Shown: piece by piece, positions 42,509-52,133 of the stretch | Layout of the letters: every line of letters starts with the position of its first letter | Position numbering within the stretch: the stretch's first letter is position 1 | From: JBKECP01 sp047974765 | GTDB lineage: Bacteria; Pseudomonadota; Gammaproteobacteria; Pseudomonadales; Halieaceae | DNA length: 64,000 nt | Reading direction: 5' to 3' | Assembly: GCA_047974765.1 (NCBI GenBank) | Contig: JBKECP010000041.1 | Location: 1-64,000, forward strand | Made by a program: the position numbers and the translations under genes | The notes under the pieces: generated by a model | The model's database searches: none | What the model saw: the letters and a program-made list of their open reading frames with translations, nothing else | What the model was told of the DNA's origin: nothing

Positions 42509-43396
42509 ATGCGAACTCATTCTACATGCGCTCAACTGCGCAAGGATCTTCAGGGTTTTCGCCAGCAGGGCTTATCCATTGCTTTTGTTCCCACCATGGG
42601 CAACCTGCATGAAGGCCATCTCCATTTGGTCCGTCACGCACATACCTTGTGCGATGTGGTAGTCGTCAGTATTTTTGTCAACCCACTTCAGTTTGGCCCC
42701 GGTGAAGATCTTGACGCCTATCCACGCACACTGGCAGCAGACAAGGAAAAGCTGTTTGCCGAAGGTGTACAAATACTGTTTACTCCCACAGTCGATGAAA
42801 TTTATCCCGAGGGCATGAGCAGGCACACACAAGTACAGGTACCCGATCTTTCAGAGACACTCTGCGGCAGCAGCCGCCCCGGGCACTTCACGGGTGTGGC
42901 CACAGTGGTTAGCAAGTTGTTTAATATTGTCTGGCCCGATATGGCTGTTTTTGGCGAAAAAGACTTTCAGCAACTGTCCATTATTCGCAAAATGGTGGAA
43001 GACCTCTGCATCCCGATCCAGATTGAAGGTGTCGCCACTGCCCGTGATACAGATGGTCTTGCTTTAAGTTCACGCAATATATATCTGACGGCACAGCAAC
43101 GCTCTATAGCCCCGATTATTCACGAGACACTCACCACTTGCCGCGAGGCTATTGCCTGTGGCTTTGACAACTTTCTGCAACTTGAATCCCACGCTCGCAT
43201 GCGCCTGCTACAGGCCGGCCTGGAGCCGGATTACTTTGCTATCAGAGATGCCCGCACTCTGCGCACAGTCACCCAGTGCACAGAAGAAATTGTCATTCTT
43301 GCCGCTGCCAGGCTGGGTTTGACCCGCTTGATTGACAACGTTCGGCTGACCTTTAACACAGCGCTCGATGATGCAGGCATGCAGGTCTCCCGTTGA
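42509..43396 (+). CDS. panC: Pantothenate synthetase
   Basis: 295 residues. Joins pantoate and beta-alanine with ATP. Visible: VPTMGNLHEGHLHLVRHA (HIGH-like), VVVSIFVNPLQFGPGEDLD, FGEKDFQQLSIIRKMV and ALSSRNIYL (KMSKS-like). The ATG at 42509 is preceded by AGGGCAGAT. Confidence 0.95.
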   Translation: MRTHSTCAQLRKDLQGFRQQGLSIAFVPTMGNLHEGHLHLVRHAHTLCDVVVVSIFVNPLQFGPGEDLDAYPRTLAADKEKLFAEGVQILFTPTVDEIYPEGMSRHTQVQVPDLSETLCGSSRPGHFTGVATVVSKLFNIVWPDMAVFGEKDFQQLSIIRKMVEDLCIPIQIEGVATARDTDGLALSSRNIYLTAQQRSIAPIIHETLTTCREAIACGFDNFLQLESHARMRLLQAGLEPDYFAIRDARTLRTVTQCTEEIVILAAARLGLTRLIDNVRLTFNTALDDAGMQVSR

Positions 43397-43414
43397 TCTG
43401 CCGCCTGTCATTTC

Positions 43415-43864
43415 GTGACTGATATTTCCAACTGGCTACACAACCAGTTTCAGATCTGGGATCAGAGTGTCTGGGAGGGCATCCTGCTCTGGGTAAGTAT
43501 TATTTCGCTGATTGCATTGGCAGGGACTGTACTGATTCTGCCCTGGGCAGTAACCCAACTACCGGTAGATTATTTCACCGGGACCAGACGACAAACAATG
43601 AGTGATACAAGCACTCACCCCGCCCTTAAACTGCTATTGCTGATTCTTAAAAATACTCTTGGTCTGCTATTACTCATACTTGGTTTTATTATGCTGTTTA
43701 TACCCGGTCAGGGTTTGCTGACCATATTGGCCGGGCTTGCTCTTATGAATTTTCCCGGCAAATACAAATTGGAACGGGCGCTGATCAAAAGCCCCGGCGT
43801 CATCAAAGGCATCAACTGGATACGCGAACGCAGGGGCTACCCACCAATGGCCGCTCCTGAATAG
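43415..43864 (+). CDS. PGPGW-type small membrane protein
   Basis: 149 residues from a GTG start at 43415, 18 nt after panC. Two membrane regions (about 20-50 and 70-105); the second has the family feature IPGQGLLTILAGLALMNFPG, a variant of the PGPGW motif. Function unknown. Confidence 0.75.
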   Translation: MTDISNWLHNQFQIWDQSVWEGILLWVSIISLIALAGTVLILPWAVTQLPVDYFTGTRRQTMSDTSTHPALKLLLLILKNTLGLLLLILGFIMLFIPGQGLLTILAGLALMNFPGKYKLERALIKSPGVIKGINWIRERRGYPPMAAPE

Positions 43865-43881
43865 CAGCGGCCAGAAAAAAG

Positions 43882-44517
43882 TTAAAGATCGACTAGCACT
43901 CCCAGCGTCCAACCCTTGAATTCAAACTTGCCAGTGTAGTTGTCAAAGTCATCAAAATCGTTTTCAACCTGCCGATAACCCAGGCGGAAAGACAAATCCA
44001 GTACGGGCATATCAAAGCGGTAATCAACACCCAATTCCAGATCATAGTTTTGACTGTCATCCCAGTTGGTAGCTGTGGCTTCACCGTACAGACCAAAACC
44101 GCTATCGGACAGGTGAATACGGGTTGCACCATAAACCTGCGGCAACCAGCCATCAAAAGAACGCCTGCCAAAAGCGCGGCCATCGAGGTAATTGGTGGCA
44201 CTGACGCCGAGATCGAGATCAATCACATCGTTGTCAAAAATCTCGTAATAAAGAATGGCATCCATGGTGGTCAACTCCAGTGGTATCCGGCTATCAACTT
44301 CGGAGTAATCCCAGTAACGCAGTTTGACGTTGGGGATAATAGGAATGGGATGCTCCAAAGCGACCGTGGCAGAAAACTGCTGTTCGGCGTCAGCATCAAA
44401 AAGGGGAGCCTCACCCTCTGCATTCCACACTGCCAACGAACCCTTCAGGGCCATAATATCAGCCTGTACAAAAGGACTCAGTAAAAGAGCAAAAACCAGC
44501 GTTACAACAAATCTCAT
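43882..44517 (-). CDS. Outer-membrane beta-barrel protein (TIGR04219 type)
   Basis: 211 residues from the ATG at 44517; the longer frame begins at 44559 without a good signal. Signal peptide ends at SPFVQA. Alternating hydrophobic strands, NVKLRYWDYSEVDS in the middle and the C-terminal strand KFEFKGWTLGVLVDL fit an 8-stranded barrel of the TIGR04219 family. Role unknown. Confidence 0.8.
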   Translation of the reverse strand: MRFVVTLVFALLLSPFVQADIMALKGSLAVWNAEGEAPLFDADAEQQFSATVALEHPIPIIPNVKLRYWDYSEVDSRIPLELTTMDAILYYEIFDNDVIDLDLGVSATNYLDGRAFGRRSFDGWLPQVYGATRIHLSDSGFGLYGEATATNWDDSQNYDLELGVDYRFDMPVLDLSFRLGYRQVENDFDDFDNYTGKFEFKGWTLGVLVDL

Positions 44518-44689
44518 AAGTAAACACTCACATAGGTAGGGGGAAAAGGATTGCCACACTACGGCGTTGTCCCCTGATGGTCAACAATTCCCTGCAGTAA
44601 TACCTGAAATCTCCAGATGAAGCGCCACAGCTGCTGCGGTGAAACCAGACAATGACATATGGCTTGCGACAGGTTGGTCTTATCTCAAA

Positions 44690-44708
44690 AGGAATAATTA
44701 TCATTTTT
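44690..44708 (+). promoter_or_regulatory. Fur-like box upstream of the acylase
   Basis: AGGAATAATTATCATTTTT agrees with the 19-bp Fur consensus at 12 of 19 positions (my alignment). It lies 89 nt upstream of the acylase start in an AT-rich region. Confidence 0.6.
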
Positions 44709-44796
44709 ATTTGAACACTATACTATTGTCCCAAGCCCAGGCCTGTTCAAAAAAAACAGGCAGAACCACCTCAACAATACAAACAAGGACCAGACT

Positions 44797-47124
44797 GTGT
44801 CTTACGGTTTAGTATCTGCAAAACTAACCACCCTTTTATGTGTAACCGCTCTCACCGCTTACACCTCCACCGCAGCGTCAGCAGGCAAGCGCGTTGAAAT
44901 CCGCTGGACGAAGTACGATGTCACTCATATCAAAGCGGATAACTATGAAAGCCTGGGTTTTGGCTACGGTTATGTGCTGGCTCGTGACCGGCTTTGCGAG
45001 TCTGCCGGACGCACAATTGTTCTGCGCGGTGAACGTTCACGCTATTACGGTCCCAATGGCATAGCCACCATAGGCTTTTTGAAAACTACCAATCTCAATT
45101 CCGACCTCGCCATTAAATTGCGTATGCCGGATGACTGGGTTCAGGCCGAGCTGGAAAAACTGCATGAGCAAACACGCGCCTATATTCGCGGTGTGAGCAC
45201 AGGCATGAATCACTACGTTGCACAACTGCCGCCCCACAAGCGCCAGAACGTCTGTGGCGATGAACCCGTTCCAACCTTTCTGGAAACAGACATCGTACGT
45301 TCAGCCATGCGTTTTGGTGTTATGAAAGAACTGATTGATACAGGACCGGCATTACTGGCATCGGCCTCCGGCTGGCAGCAAGACCGGAACGCTTTACCCA
45401 CCGATCAGATACACGCACAAGCCGTCGGTGTGGAAGGAGGTTTTGGCAGTAATGCCTGGGCCTATGGTGGCGACCTGGCTGAAGGTGGTGCTCTGATGTT
45501 GGCCAACCCTCATTCAGCCTGGGAACGCAGCCCCCACAAACAACGCATTTATATGCATCAGATCCATTTGAGTATTCCTGGCAAACTGGATGTAGCGGGC
45601 GCCACCTTTCTTGGTATGCCGCTGCCGCTCACAGGCTATAACGCAGACGTTGCCTGGACTATTCTCGATGCAGCAACCGTATCACCTTATGTACTGCAGG
45701 CGATGGACGTGCAGGAGTCAGACAATCCCACCTATCGCATGGACGGTATAACCAAAGCACTGACGATCAAAATCCTTGGCGTCGATATACGCCAGACCGA
45801 TGGCAGCGTTACAACCCGCACCTTCAAATTTGCCCATTCGGAATTGGGCGTACTGTACAAACTCCCTGCTGCACCGGGCAGAGCGGCTGGCTGGTACGCC
45901 ATCACCAATGCCGGAGAACAAAATGCCCGCGGGCTGGATCAGTTTTTTGCCGTAGCCAGAGCCCGATCCACACCGGACCTGATTAAAGCGGTTGCAAACC
46001 ACCGTGGCATCCTGTCTCAGCTGCTGATTGCCGACCGTTACGGAGATGTTGGTTATGTTATCGCAGGCAATGTGCTGCCCATTGATAATAAGACCCTGCA
46101 CGCCTGCTATCTGCCACCGGGTACTGGTCAAAATTTCAAAGTTGTTGACGGCTCACGCAGCGCCTGTGCATTTCGGGACAGTACTGGAAAACCTCTGCTG
46201 GCAGCACCCACTTTCTACCCTGATTTAATATCCCGCAGCATTATTCACAACACCAACAACAGCTACAAATACTCAGAGTACGGCAAAGAACAGAGGGACT
46301 TTCCCACTGTATTTGGCCTCCACTCCAAACAAAACACACCTGATCAGAAACTGGCAGCCGGTTTACGCTACGATCCCAGGCTCATTATGTCGGCCCGCCG
46401 CATGCAGGAGATCAGTGCCGACGGAGTGGTGACACCAGAAGAGGCCAGCCAGGTCGTGTTTGACAACCGCAACTATGCCGCCGAAACCTTCCTGGATACC
46501 ATTCTCACCCTCTGCCAAAAATCAAAAGATAGTGATGCGCAAACCGCTTGCACCACGCTCACCAACTGGGACAGGAAAAATAACCGCGACAGCCGGGGCG
46601 CTCTGTTATTTCATCAGTTCTGGAACCGGCTTGTGCACAATGGCTCCTTCCTGCCCGCCAATCCTTCCGGTAATCCTGAAATCAATGAACGCCTGCTTAT
46701 TACACCTGACAATACCAAAGAACTGATCGCCGCACTCATCGCTACGGTACAGCAACTTCATACTCTGGGTTTTGCTGTGGATGAACCCTGGGGCAAGGTG
46801 CTATACGCAAAGGCAGGAGGCAAACCTGTTCCTCTGCATGGCGGCTCTTATCAGGAAGGTATCCTCAACGGCGAGATGCCTGCACCACTGACCCGTGAGG
46901 GCTTTCCTTTTATTCTGTTTGGTACGGCATATTTGCAACGCACTTATTGGCAAAATGGCGAACTGATCGCCGATGTACTACTCAGCCACGGCCAGCATGA
47001 GGATATTGATTCGCCCGGTCGTACCGGACAATTGAATCTTTTCTCCAACAAACAGTTATATCGACCGCCGTTCAGCCAGCAAAGCCTGTTTTCAGCGGAC
47101 ATTATCGAATATTTGGTGTTCTGA
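44797..47124 (+). CDS. Penicillin-acylase-family Ntn hydrolase (PvdQ/AHL acylase-like)
   Basis: 775 residues from a GTG start (AAGGA 8 nt upstream). Signal peptide to about 29 (ASA). An alpha part is followed by GFGSNAWAYGG, whose Ser218 after Gly becomes the new N-terminal nucleophile after self-cleavage; VAWTILDAATVSPYVL and IIHNTNNSYKYSEYGK supply typical Asn/Arg-region residues. Such enzymes remove acyl chains from pyoverdine precursors, lactones or acyl-siderophores. Its place beside the Fes-like esterase and a siderophore receptor suggests a siderophore substrate. Confidence 0.85.
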   Translation: MSYGLVSAKLTTLLCVTALTAYTSTAASAGKRVEIRWTKYDVTHIKADNYESLGFGYGYVLARDRLCESAGRTIVLRGERSRYYGPNGIATIGFLKTTNLNSDLAIKLRMPDDWVQAELEKLHEQTRAYIRGVSTGMNHYVAQLPPHKRQNVCGDEPVPTFLETDIVRSAMRFGVMKELIDTGPALLASASGWQQDRNALPTDQIHAQAVGVEGGFGSNAWAYGGDLAEGGALMLANPHSAWERSPHKQRIYMHQIHLSIPGKLDVAGATFLGMPLPLTGYNADVAWTILDAATVSPYVLQAMDVQESDNPTYRMDGITKALTIKILGVDIRQTDGSVTTRTFKFAHSELGVLYKLPAAPGRAAGWYAITNAGEQNARGLDQFFAVARARSTPDLIKAVANHRGILSQLLIADRYGDVGYVIAGNVLPIDNKTLHACYLPPGTGQNFKVVDGSRSACAFRDSTGKPLLAAPTFYPDLISRSIIHNTNNSYKYSEYGKEQRDFPTVFGLHSKQNTPDQKLAAGLRYDPRLIMSARRMQEISADGVVTPEEASQVVFDNRNYAAETFLDTILTLCQKSKDSDAQTACTTLTNWDRKNNRDSRGALLFHQFWNRLVHNGSFLPANPSGNPEINERLLITPDNTKELIAALIATVQQLHTLGFAVDEPWGKVLYAKAGGKPVPLHGGSYQEGILNGEMPAPLTREGFPFILFGTAYLQRTYWQNGELIADVLLSHGQHEDIDSPGRTGQLNLFSNKQLYRPPFSQQSLFSADIIEYLVF

Positions 47125-47151
47125 CGATCAAAAAGCAGGATGCTGCGATCA

Positions 47152-48777
47152 TCACTCATGAGCCGGAAACAGAACCTGTAAGCCGTCAGCGATGGCAACC
47201 TGCCAGGCAAAATAATCATGTCCGGCGGGGTACTGCCTGAATGTAACCGGCACCTTGCGGGCAATCAGCACATCGCGCAGATGGCGGGATGCTTCCAGAA
47301 TACCCACACCCGTTGCCGGGTGTGTACTCTCGAACAGACCTGCACTGAGAAAGAAAGATAGCGGCAACGTTGGCTGCATCGCCACCAGCGAGGCCACATA
47401 GTTCGGTGTATCAGGTGCCGTTTGGGGGGGGTGCCACCAGAATGATCCTGACATCGCCAATACTTTGCCAAATACCTCAGGGTAACGCAGGGCAATGGTC
47501 GCCGCTGCAAGACCACCATAGGAAGAGCCCGCCAGAGCAATACGATCTGCCGTAAAGCGGGTATTGAGTCGTTGTGACACCTCCGGCAACAGCTCCAGTG
47601 CCATGAAATCTGCAAAATCCGGATTTGCCGATAATTCATGAGCACGACTGCCGGGATCCGGATTGGCCACAAATACAACGATCAGCGGTGCTATCTGGCC
47701 ACCTTGCATCAGGCGATCAATGATAAGTGGCACAGATATTTTTTCCTGATAGGCGCGCCCATCAAATACAAATAATAAGCCGCTGTGCCCGGCCTCAACA
47801 CCCACTGGCTGATAGAACGTAATATTACGTCGATTGCCCAGCCGCTCACTGTCAATCATAAAATGTGTGAAGTGCCCACTGGCTTGCATATTAACTTCAT
47901 CTGGCTTAACCAGCAGCGCTGGCGCTTCAGGCAGGGAGACAGTTGACCACTGCGCAAAGCGGTCTGTTGCGCTAACCGGCCAGGGCGATAAATTAAAGGG
48001 ATCACGCTGGGCAGTAGCCAAAATGGCAAGCCGTTGCTCACGGGAACTTCCTTCAACCAAGGGGACATCCCGGGCAATCTGATAGGACAAGCGGGTTCCA
48101 GGTGGCACCAAAAAACTGGCAAACCAAATATCCGTATTGCCCAACTGCTCCAGCCAGGTGTGATCGGCAACTGGCCCACCCAGCAAGCGGGCATTATCTC
48201 GTACACCGCGGGCCAGAAAAGTCATTACGACACCCTGCTCTGTCGTTTCCACCAGCGGCGTACCACTGACACTGACCTCGCACCAGAAAGCATCAATATT
48301 ACCGCCGCCGGATACACGGCTAATCGCCGGGCTCAAATAGACCGGTGCCTGTTTTAGCGGCGTATCAATCAAAGGAGGACTGATCAGCGTCAGTGAAAAT
48401 ACCGCTGGTACCGCTCCCGATACACGAAGGTATGTCGTTTTTTGTGCTGCCAGAAAATGAAAGGTATGCCTGCCATATCCACGATCGACCAGCTGTCGCA
48501 GTAGTTTGCCAGTCTCATCCACCAGGGCCAGACTAAGTGGTGCATCCTTTGCTTCAAAAATACCGTTCAGATATTCATTTTCAACCGTAGCCAGAATGAA
48601 ATCTCTCGGCAATTCATCACCAGAAAATCTTGCTGTCAGCGTAGCACCCCGCTCCAGAACTACGCTGGCCACCTGCCCCTGCACTGTAGCAGCCTGCGCG
48701 ATCATCCACACAAAAGCCAGAACCAGACCAACTCTGGCCCAGCCATCACAGCGCACTATTTTAACAAGAACACACAT
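47152..48777 (-). CDS. Periplasmic Fes-like (enterochelin esterase) hydrolase
   Basis: 541 residues with a signal peptide (about 1-35), so exported, unlike cytoplasmic Fes. The first part is an enterochelin-esterase-type N-terminal domain, and the C-terminal half is an alpha/beta hydrolase with GSSYGGLAAATIALRYPEV (Ser nucleophile near 415), PEVFGKVLAMSGSFWWH and the late YPAGHDYFAW (His). It would cleave ester-linked siderophores in the periplasm. The Fur-like box touches its start codon, so a later start is possible. Convergent with the acylase. Confidence 0.85.
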   Translation of the reverse strand: MCVLVKIVRCDGWARVGLVLAFVWMIAQAATVQGQVASVVLERGATLTARFSGDELPRDFILATVENEYLNGIFEAKDAPLSLALVDETGKLLRQLVDRGYGRHTFHFLAAQKTTYLRVSGAVPAVFSLTLISPPLIDTPLKQAPVYLSPAISRVSGGGNIDAFWCEVSVSGTPLVETTEQGVVMTFLARGVRDNARLLGGPVADHTWLEQLGNTDIWFASFLVPPGTRLSYQIARDVPLVEGSSREQRLAILATAQRDPFNLSPWPVSATDRFAQWSTVSLPEAPALLVKPDEVNMQASGHFTHFMIDSERLGNRRNITFYQPVGVEAGHSGLLFVFDGRAYQEKISVPLIIDRLMQGGQIAPLIVVFVANPDPGSRAHELSANPDFADFMALELLPEVSQRLNTRFTADRIALAGSSYGGLAAATIALRYPEVFGKVLAMSGSFWWHPPQTAPDTPNYVASLVAMQPTLPLSFFLSAGLFESTHPATGVGILEASRHLRDVLIARKVPVTFRQYPAGHDYFAWQVAIADGLQVLFPAHE

Positions 48778-48796
48778 AGAAATGATTATCGTTTGC
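48778..48796 (-). promoter_or_regulatory. Fur-like box at the start of the Fes-like gene
   Basis: On the minus strand GCAAACGATAATCATTTCT matches the 19-bp Fur consensus at 13 positions, including an uninterrupted GATAATCATT. It directly precedes the ATG at 48777. Confidence 0.65.
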
Positions 48797-48890
48797 GATT
48801 ACTATGAGTATTCTAACTATGCTAATTACGCAATAGCAATATCTGCCTTCCTTTTATGGTTATGACAATAACACCCTTCATCACTGTATC

Positions 48891-48914
48891 TGTCGTGACA
48901 AATGTCGTGACAAA
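48891..48914 (+). promoter_or_regulatory. Perfect tandem 12-bp repeat upstream of the siderophore receptor
   Basis: TGTCGTGACAAA occurs twice in direct succession, 63 bp before the receptor start. The layout resembles a two-site activator operator (for example AraC type) or a duplicated -35 region. Confidence 0.5.
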
Positions 48915-48976
48915 GGACAGGCAAAAGATTCGGCATAAACATTCCAATACAAATATGACTCAGGGGGAGTTCATCA

Positions 48977-51088
48977 ATGAGGCAACATATTTCACTCCGA
49001 CCACTGTTGTTGGCATTTAGTATCGCAAATGTCGGGACAGTTCTGGCACAAGAAGAAGACACGACATTAACGGTGGAGCAACCCATAGAAACCGTAACCG
49101 TCTGGGGGCAACGCGAGACCGGCCTGTCAGCAGATGCCGCTACTGGAGCGCTTGGTGCCCGTCCGATTCTGGACACTCCTTTTTCTATCTCAGTGCTCAG
49201 TAGTGAAGAGATTGCACAGCATCAGATCAGCTCTTTGGAAAACCTGTTCGGCCATGAGGCTTCTGTCTCTGTCCAAGGGGGCGCCTATAGTAATTTTGGC
49301 TCTACGTTAAGTGTTCGAGGACTGCCACTTGATTACAGCAACAGTTACAAAATCAATGGGCTATCACTGAATAATTTTAGTGGCGAACTGCCCTACGAGG
49401 TTTTTGAGCGTATCGAACTGCTTAAAGGAGCAACTGGCTTTATGTATGGTTTTGCAGCACCAGGTGGGGTGATCAATTACGTTACCAAAAAGCCAACGGG
49501 AGAAAAACAACTGGCCATAAACAGCGGCTTTCGCTCTGATGCCATCTATAACGCACATCTGGATACAGGCGGTCATATCGGCGACAGAGACAGCCTGGGC
49601 TATCGCCTGAACCTGGGTTATGAATACGGTGACACCGTCAATGATGACGGTAAAGTGAAACGCAAAACAGCCGCCCTGTCACTGGATTATCGCCTTTCAG
49701 AGGCCCTCTACTGGCACCTGGATATGATCTATAACGATCGCCATGTAAATAACTCTGTATCCTGGATGAACAACTGGATGTCATCAGACCAGGACCTGCC
49801 ACACCCTGTCGATGGCAGTCGTAATCTCGGGGTAGCAGGCAGTTTTGATGATAGTGAAAACCTGATTGCCATGACCGGGCTGGACTGGTCATTATCTGAG
49901 AACTGGCACCTTGGCCTCGACTACAGCTACACCGAAAACAATACCCGTTGGATCAAGACCATGCCCAATCTGGAGAACAGCCAGGGCGACCTGAGTATAC
50001 GCATCTACGACCAGGCCTTCGATATGGATTTCAGACAGTACCAATTGCAATTAAACGGTCACTTCAGCGCTCTGGGCATGGACCATCAATTCGTTAGTGG
50101 CGCAGCCTATCAGAAAACTATCGCCTACCGCAGTGACCCGACCCGCATTGTCGAATTTCTGCCCGGCATGGATAACCTCTACAGGCCGGCATCACAACAC
50201 TACGATTCTGTATTCAAAGAACAGCTGGAAAAGGTCTATTACACGAGCCAGCGCTCTGCCTGGCTGAGTGACACTGTTGAGCTGGGCAGTGGCTGGTCAA
50301 CGCTGCTGGGCCTGCGCTACAACGACTATGAATATGCCGAAGCATGGAGCAACTGGACAGCTTATGAGGAAGATGCCGTTACCCCCGTAGCCGCACTGAT
50401 GTACAAACCCGCCGCCGACACAATGCTATATATCAGCTACGTCGAAGCACTCGAACAGGGCGGAACCGTAGGTGAAACCTACGCCAACGCCAATGAAATG
50501 CTGCCCCCCCTTGAGAGCGAGCAATATGAGGCGGGACTGAAACTGAAAAAATCCAGCTGGGTTGCCAGTGCTGCACTGTTTCGTATCGAACGCAGTGCCG
50601 AGTACGTCAATAATCATAATGTGTATGTACAAAAAGGGGTAACACGTTATGACGGCTTGGAAATCGAGATCAGTGCGCAGTTACATCAAAACTGGCTGCT
50701 GCGTGCCAATGGTATGTACTTAAGTACCCGCTATCAAAAAACCGGACCAGACAGCACTATTAAAGACAATGACGTTGCCGCCACACCCAAAAAACAGGGT
50801 TCGCTTCATATAAGCTACCAGGTGCCTGCCGTGTCGGGCCTTAACCTGGAGGCGGGAGCAAAATACTATGGCGAAATGCCACTTGATGCTGACAATATCT
50901 GGATCTTAAAAGATTACACGCTTTTTGATGTCGGCATCAGCTACAACACCCAGCTGTATGACAAAGAGATCATTCTGCGCAGCACTGCCACCAATCTCAG
51001 CAACAAGGCCTACTGGTCCACTGATGGCTGGGGACTGCGTATCGGTGAGCCTCGCACTGTGGCTCTAAGTATGCAGGTCATATGGTAG
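48977..51088 (+). CDS. TonB-dependent siderophore receptor
   Basis: 703 residues. Signal peptide to about 24 (VLAQ); a TonB box-like PIETVTVWG; plug with LSSEEIAQHQISSLENLFGH, VRGLPLDYSNSYKINGL and RIELLKGATGFMYGFAAPGG; a 22-strand barrel ending in SMQVIW (C-terminal aromatic). The siderophore-receptor subfamily is the best fit. GGGGAG lies 9 nt upstream of the start. The ligand is unknown; the acylase and esterase nearby suggest an acylated or ester-linked siderophore. Confidence 0.92.
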   Translation: MRQHISLRPLLLAFSIANVGTVLAQEEDTTLTVEQPIETVTVWGQRETGLSADAATGALGARPILDTPFSISVLSSEEIAQHQISSLENLFGHEASVSVQGGAYSNFGSTLSVRGLPLDYSNSYKINGLSLNNFSGELPYEVFERIELLKGATGFMYGFAAPGGVINYVTKKPTGEKQLAINSGFRSDAIYNAHLDTGGHIGDRDSLGYRLNLGYEYGDTVNDDGKVKRKTAALSLDYRLSEALYWHLDMIYNDRHVNNSVSWMNNWMSSDQDLPHPVDGSRNLGVAGSFDDSENLIAMTGLDWSLSENWHLGLDYSYTENNTRWIKTMPNLENSQGDLSIRIYDQAFDMDFRQYQLQLNGHFSALGMDHQFVSGAAYQKTIAYRSDPTRIVEFLPGMDNLYRPASQHYDSVFKEQLEKVYYTSQRSAWLSDTVELGSGWSTLLGLRYNDYEYAEAWSNWTAYEEDAVTPVAALMYKPAADTMLYISYVEALEQGGTVGETYANANEMLPPLESEQYEAGLKLKKSSWVASAALFRIERSAEYVNNHNVYVQKGVTRYDGLEIEISAQLHQNWLLRANGMYLSTRYQKTGPDSTIKDNDVAATPKKQGSLHISYQVPAVSGLNLEAGAKYYGEMPLDADNIWILKDYTLFDVGISYNTQLYDKEIILRSTATNLSNKAYWSTDGWGLRIGEPRTVALSMQVIW

Positions 51089-51202
51089 CTTTAACTGGCT
51101 GCCCATCTGTCTGAAAAGCCATAACCAGCTGTGGCAGCGACAAAGCAACGAGCCAGATGAGTGCATACCCACGCTGGCTCTCATTGATAAAGCAAATGCG
51201 AA

Positions 51203-51790
51203 TCAGACTGAGCGTTTTCTTCTGAAAACAGCAACACCCATCAAACCCAAGGCAACCAGAAGCAGTGATGCAGGTGCAGGAACCGGATTGGTACCGGGGT
51301 TGGTTGCACTGTCCACACCATCCAGCCAAACACTCCAAAACGGTCCCATATTGGTGCTGTTAGCAGGCTGATTCCAGGTTGGCAGAGGAATCGGTGCTTC
51401 ACTGTCATAGATAAAGCCATCAGCCAGAGTCGTACCCACAGCAAAATTGGCATAAGTAGCAACGGTGAACAGGTAGTTACCGGCGGCCAGACTGGGCAGT
51501 GAAAAACCGGAGTCGTAGTAGGTTTGCGTTGCCGGATTGATTAAATCGTTATCGTCATTTTCATCGATCAAATTACCCGCCGAATCCCATAACGCCGTTA
51601 TTGGGTCAAAATTTGTACCATTCTGGAATGAATCCGTCCACATCCGTATGTTAGTTGTATCATTATCCAGTGTGAAGTAGGTATAAATCACATCATTGTG
51701 AAACGCGATTTGTCCTGTGAAGTTAATCAAAGCGGCATTTGCGTTCCCTGCAAACACACAAACAAACAAAACAGCCAGCCACTTTTTCAT
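51203..51790 (-). CDS. PEP-CTERM-anchored secreted protein (DVUA0089-like)
   Basis: 195 residues. Signal peptide (KKWLAVLFVCVFAGNANA), a domain with FTLDNDTTNIRMWTDSF and AAGNYLFTVATYANFAVG (DVUA0089-like beta domain), and a C-terminal sorting tag VPAPASLLLVALGLMGVA followed by FRRKRS. PEP-CTERM proteins are processed by exosortase and often linked to exopolysaccharide. No exosortase gene lies in the window. Confidence 0.85.
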   Translation of the reverse strand: MKKWLAVLFVCVFAGNANAALINFTGQIAFHNDVIYTYFTLDNDTTNIRMWTDSFQNGTNFDPITALWDSAGNLIDENDDNDLINPATQTYYDSGFSLPSLAAGNYLFTVATYANFAVGTTLADGFIYDSEAPIPLPTWNQPANSTNMGPFWSVWLDGVDSATNPGTNPVPAPASLLLVALGLMGVAVFRRKRSV

Positions 51791-52086
51791 TTCTGCTCCC
51801 TCATTCTTTTTTTTGATTGAGTTAAATAAACAGTTTTTACTGTCTTGAAGGGTGCAGCATAATCAATACCATGTAGCTGAAAGCTATTATTTACCAGATA
51901 CTTATCAGAAGCTCATAAGCTCATGCAGTAGTCAAGTGTAAAATAGTCTGACACATTGATCGTTATGGCTGACAATTCATAAACCGAAAAACAGGATGTG
52001 ATGGCCCCCGATCCTGCACTGAATCACAATAAACATGGCACTCTCAGTTCACAGTTCACCTGAGTGACGCAAAATTGCAATATCCA
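51791..52086. other. Gene-free stretch
   Basis: About 300 bp upstream of the PEP-CTERM gene with no gene and no clear promoter; AT-rich and unremarkable. Confidence 0.4.
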
Positions 52087-52118
52087 TAATAAAAACGGCC
52101 CTTTCGGGCCGTTTTTAT
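52087..52118. terminator. Bidirectional terminator at the end of pnp
   Basis: AATAAAAACGGCCC-TTTC-GGGCCGTTTTTATT: a perfect 14-bp stem with A- and T-rich ends on both strands. It terminates the rpsO-pnp transcript. Confidence 0.9.
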
Positions 52119-52133
52119 TAGCACAGACTAGAA

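Noticed and set aside
51150..51180. GAGCCAG/CTGGCTC hairpin between the siderophore receptor and the PEP-CTERM gene
   Set aside because: Seven-bp stem with a 17-nt loop and no T-run; too weak to call a terminator.
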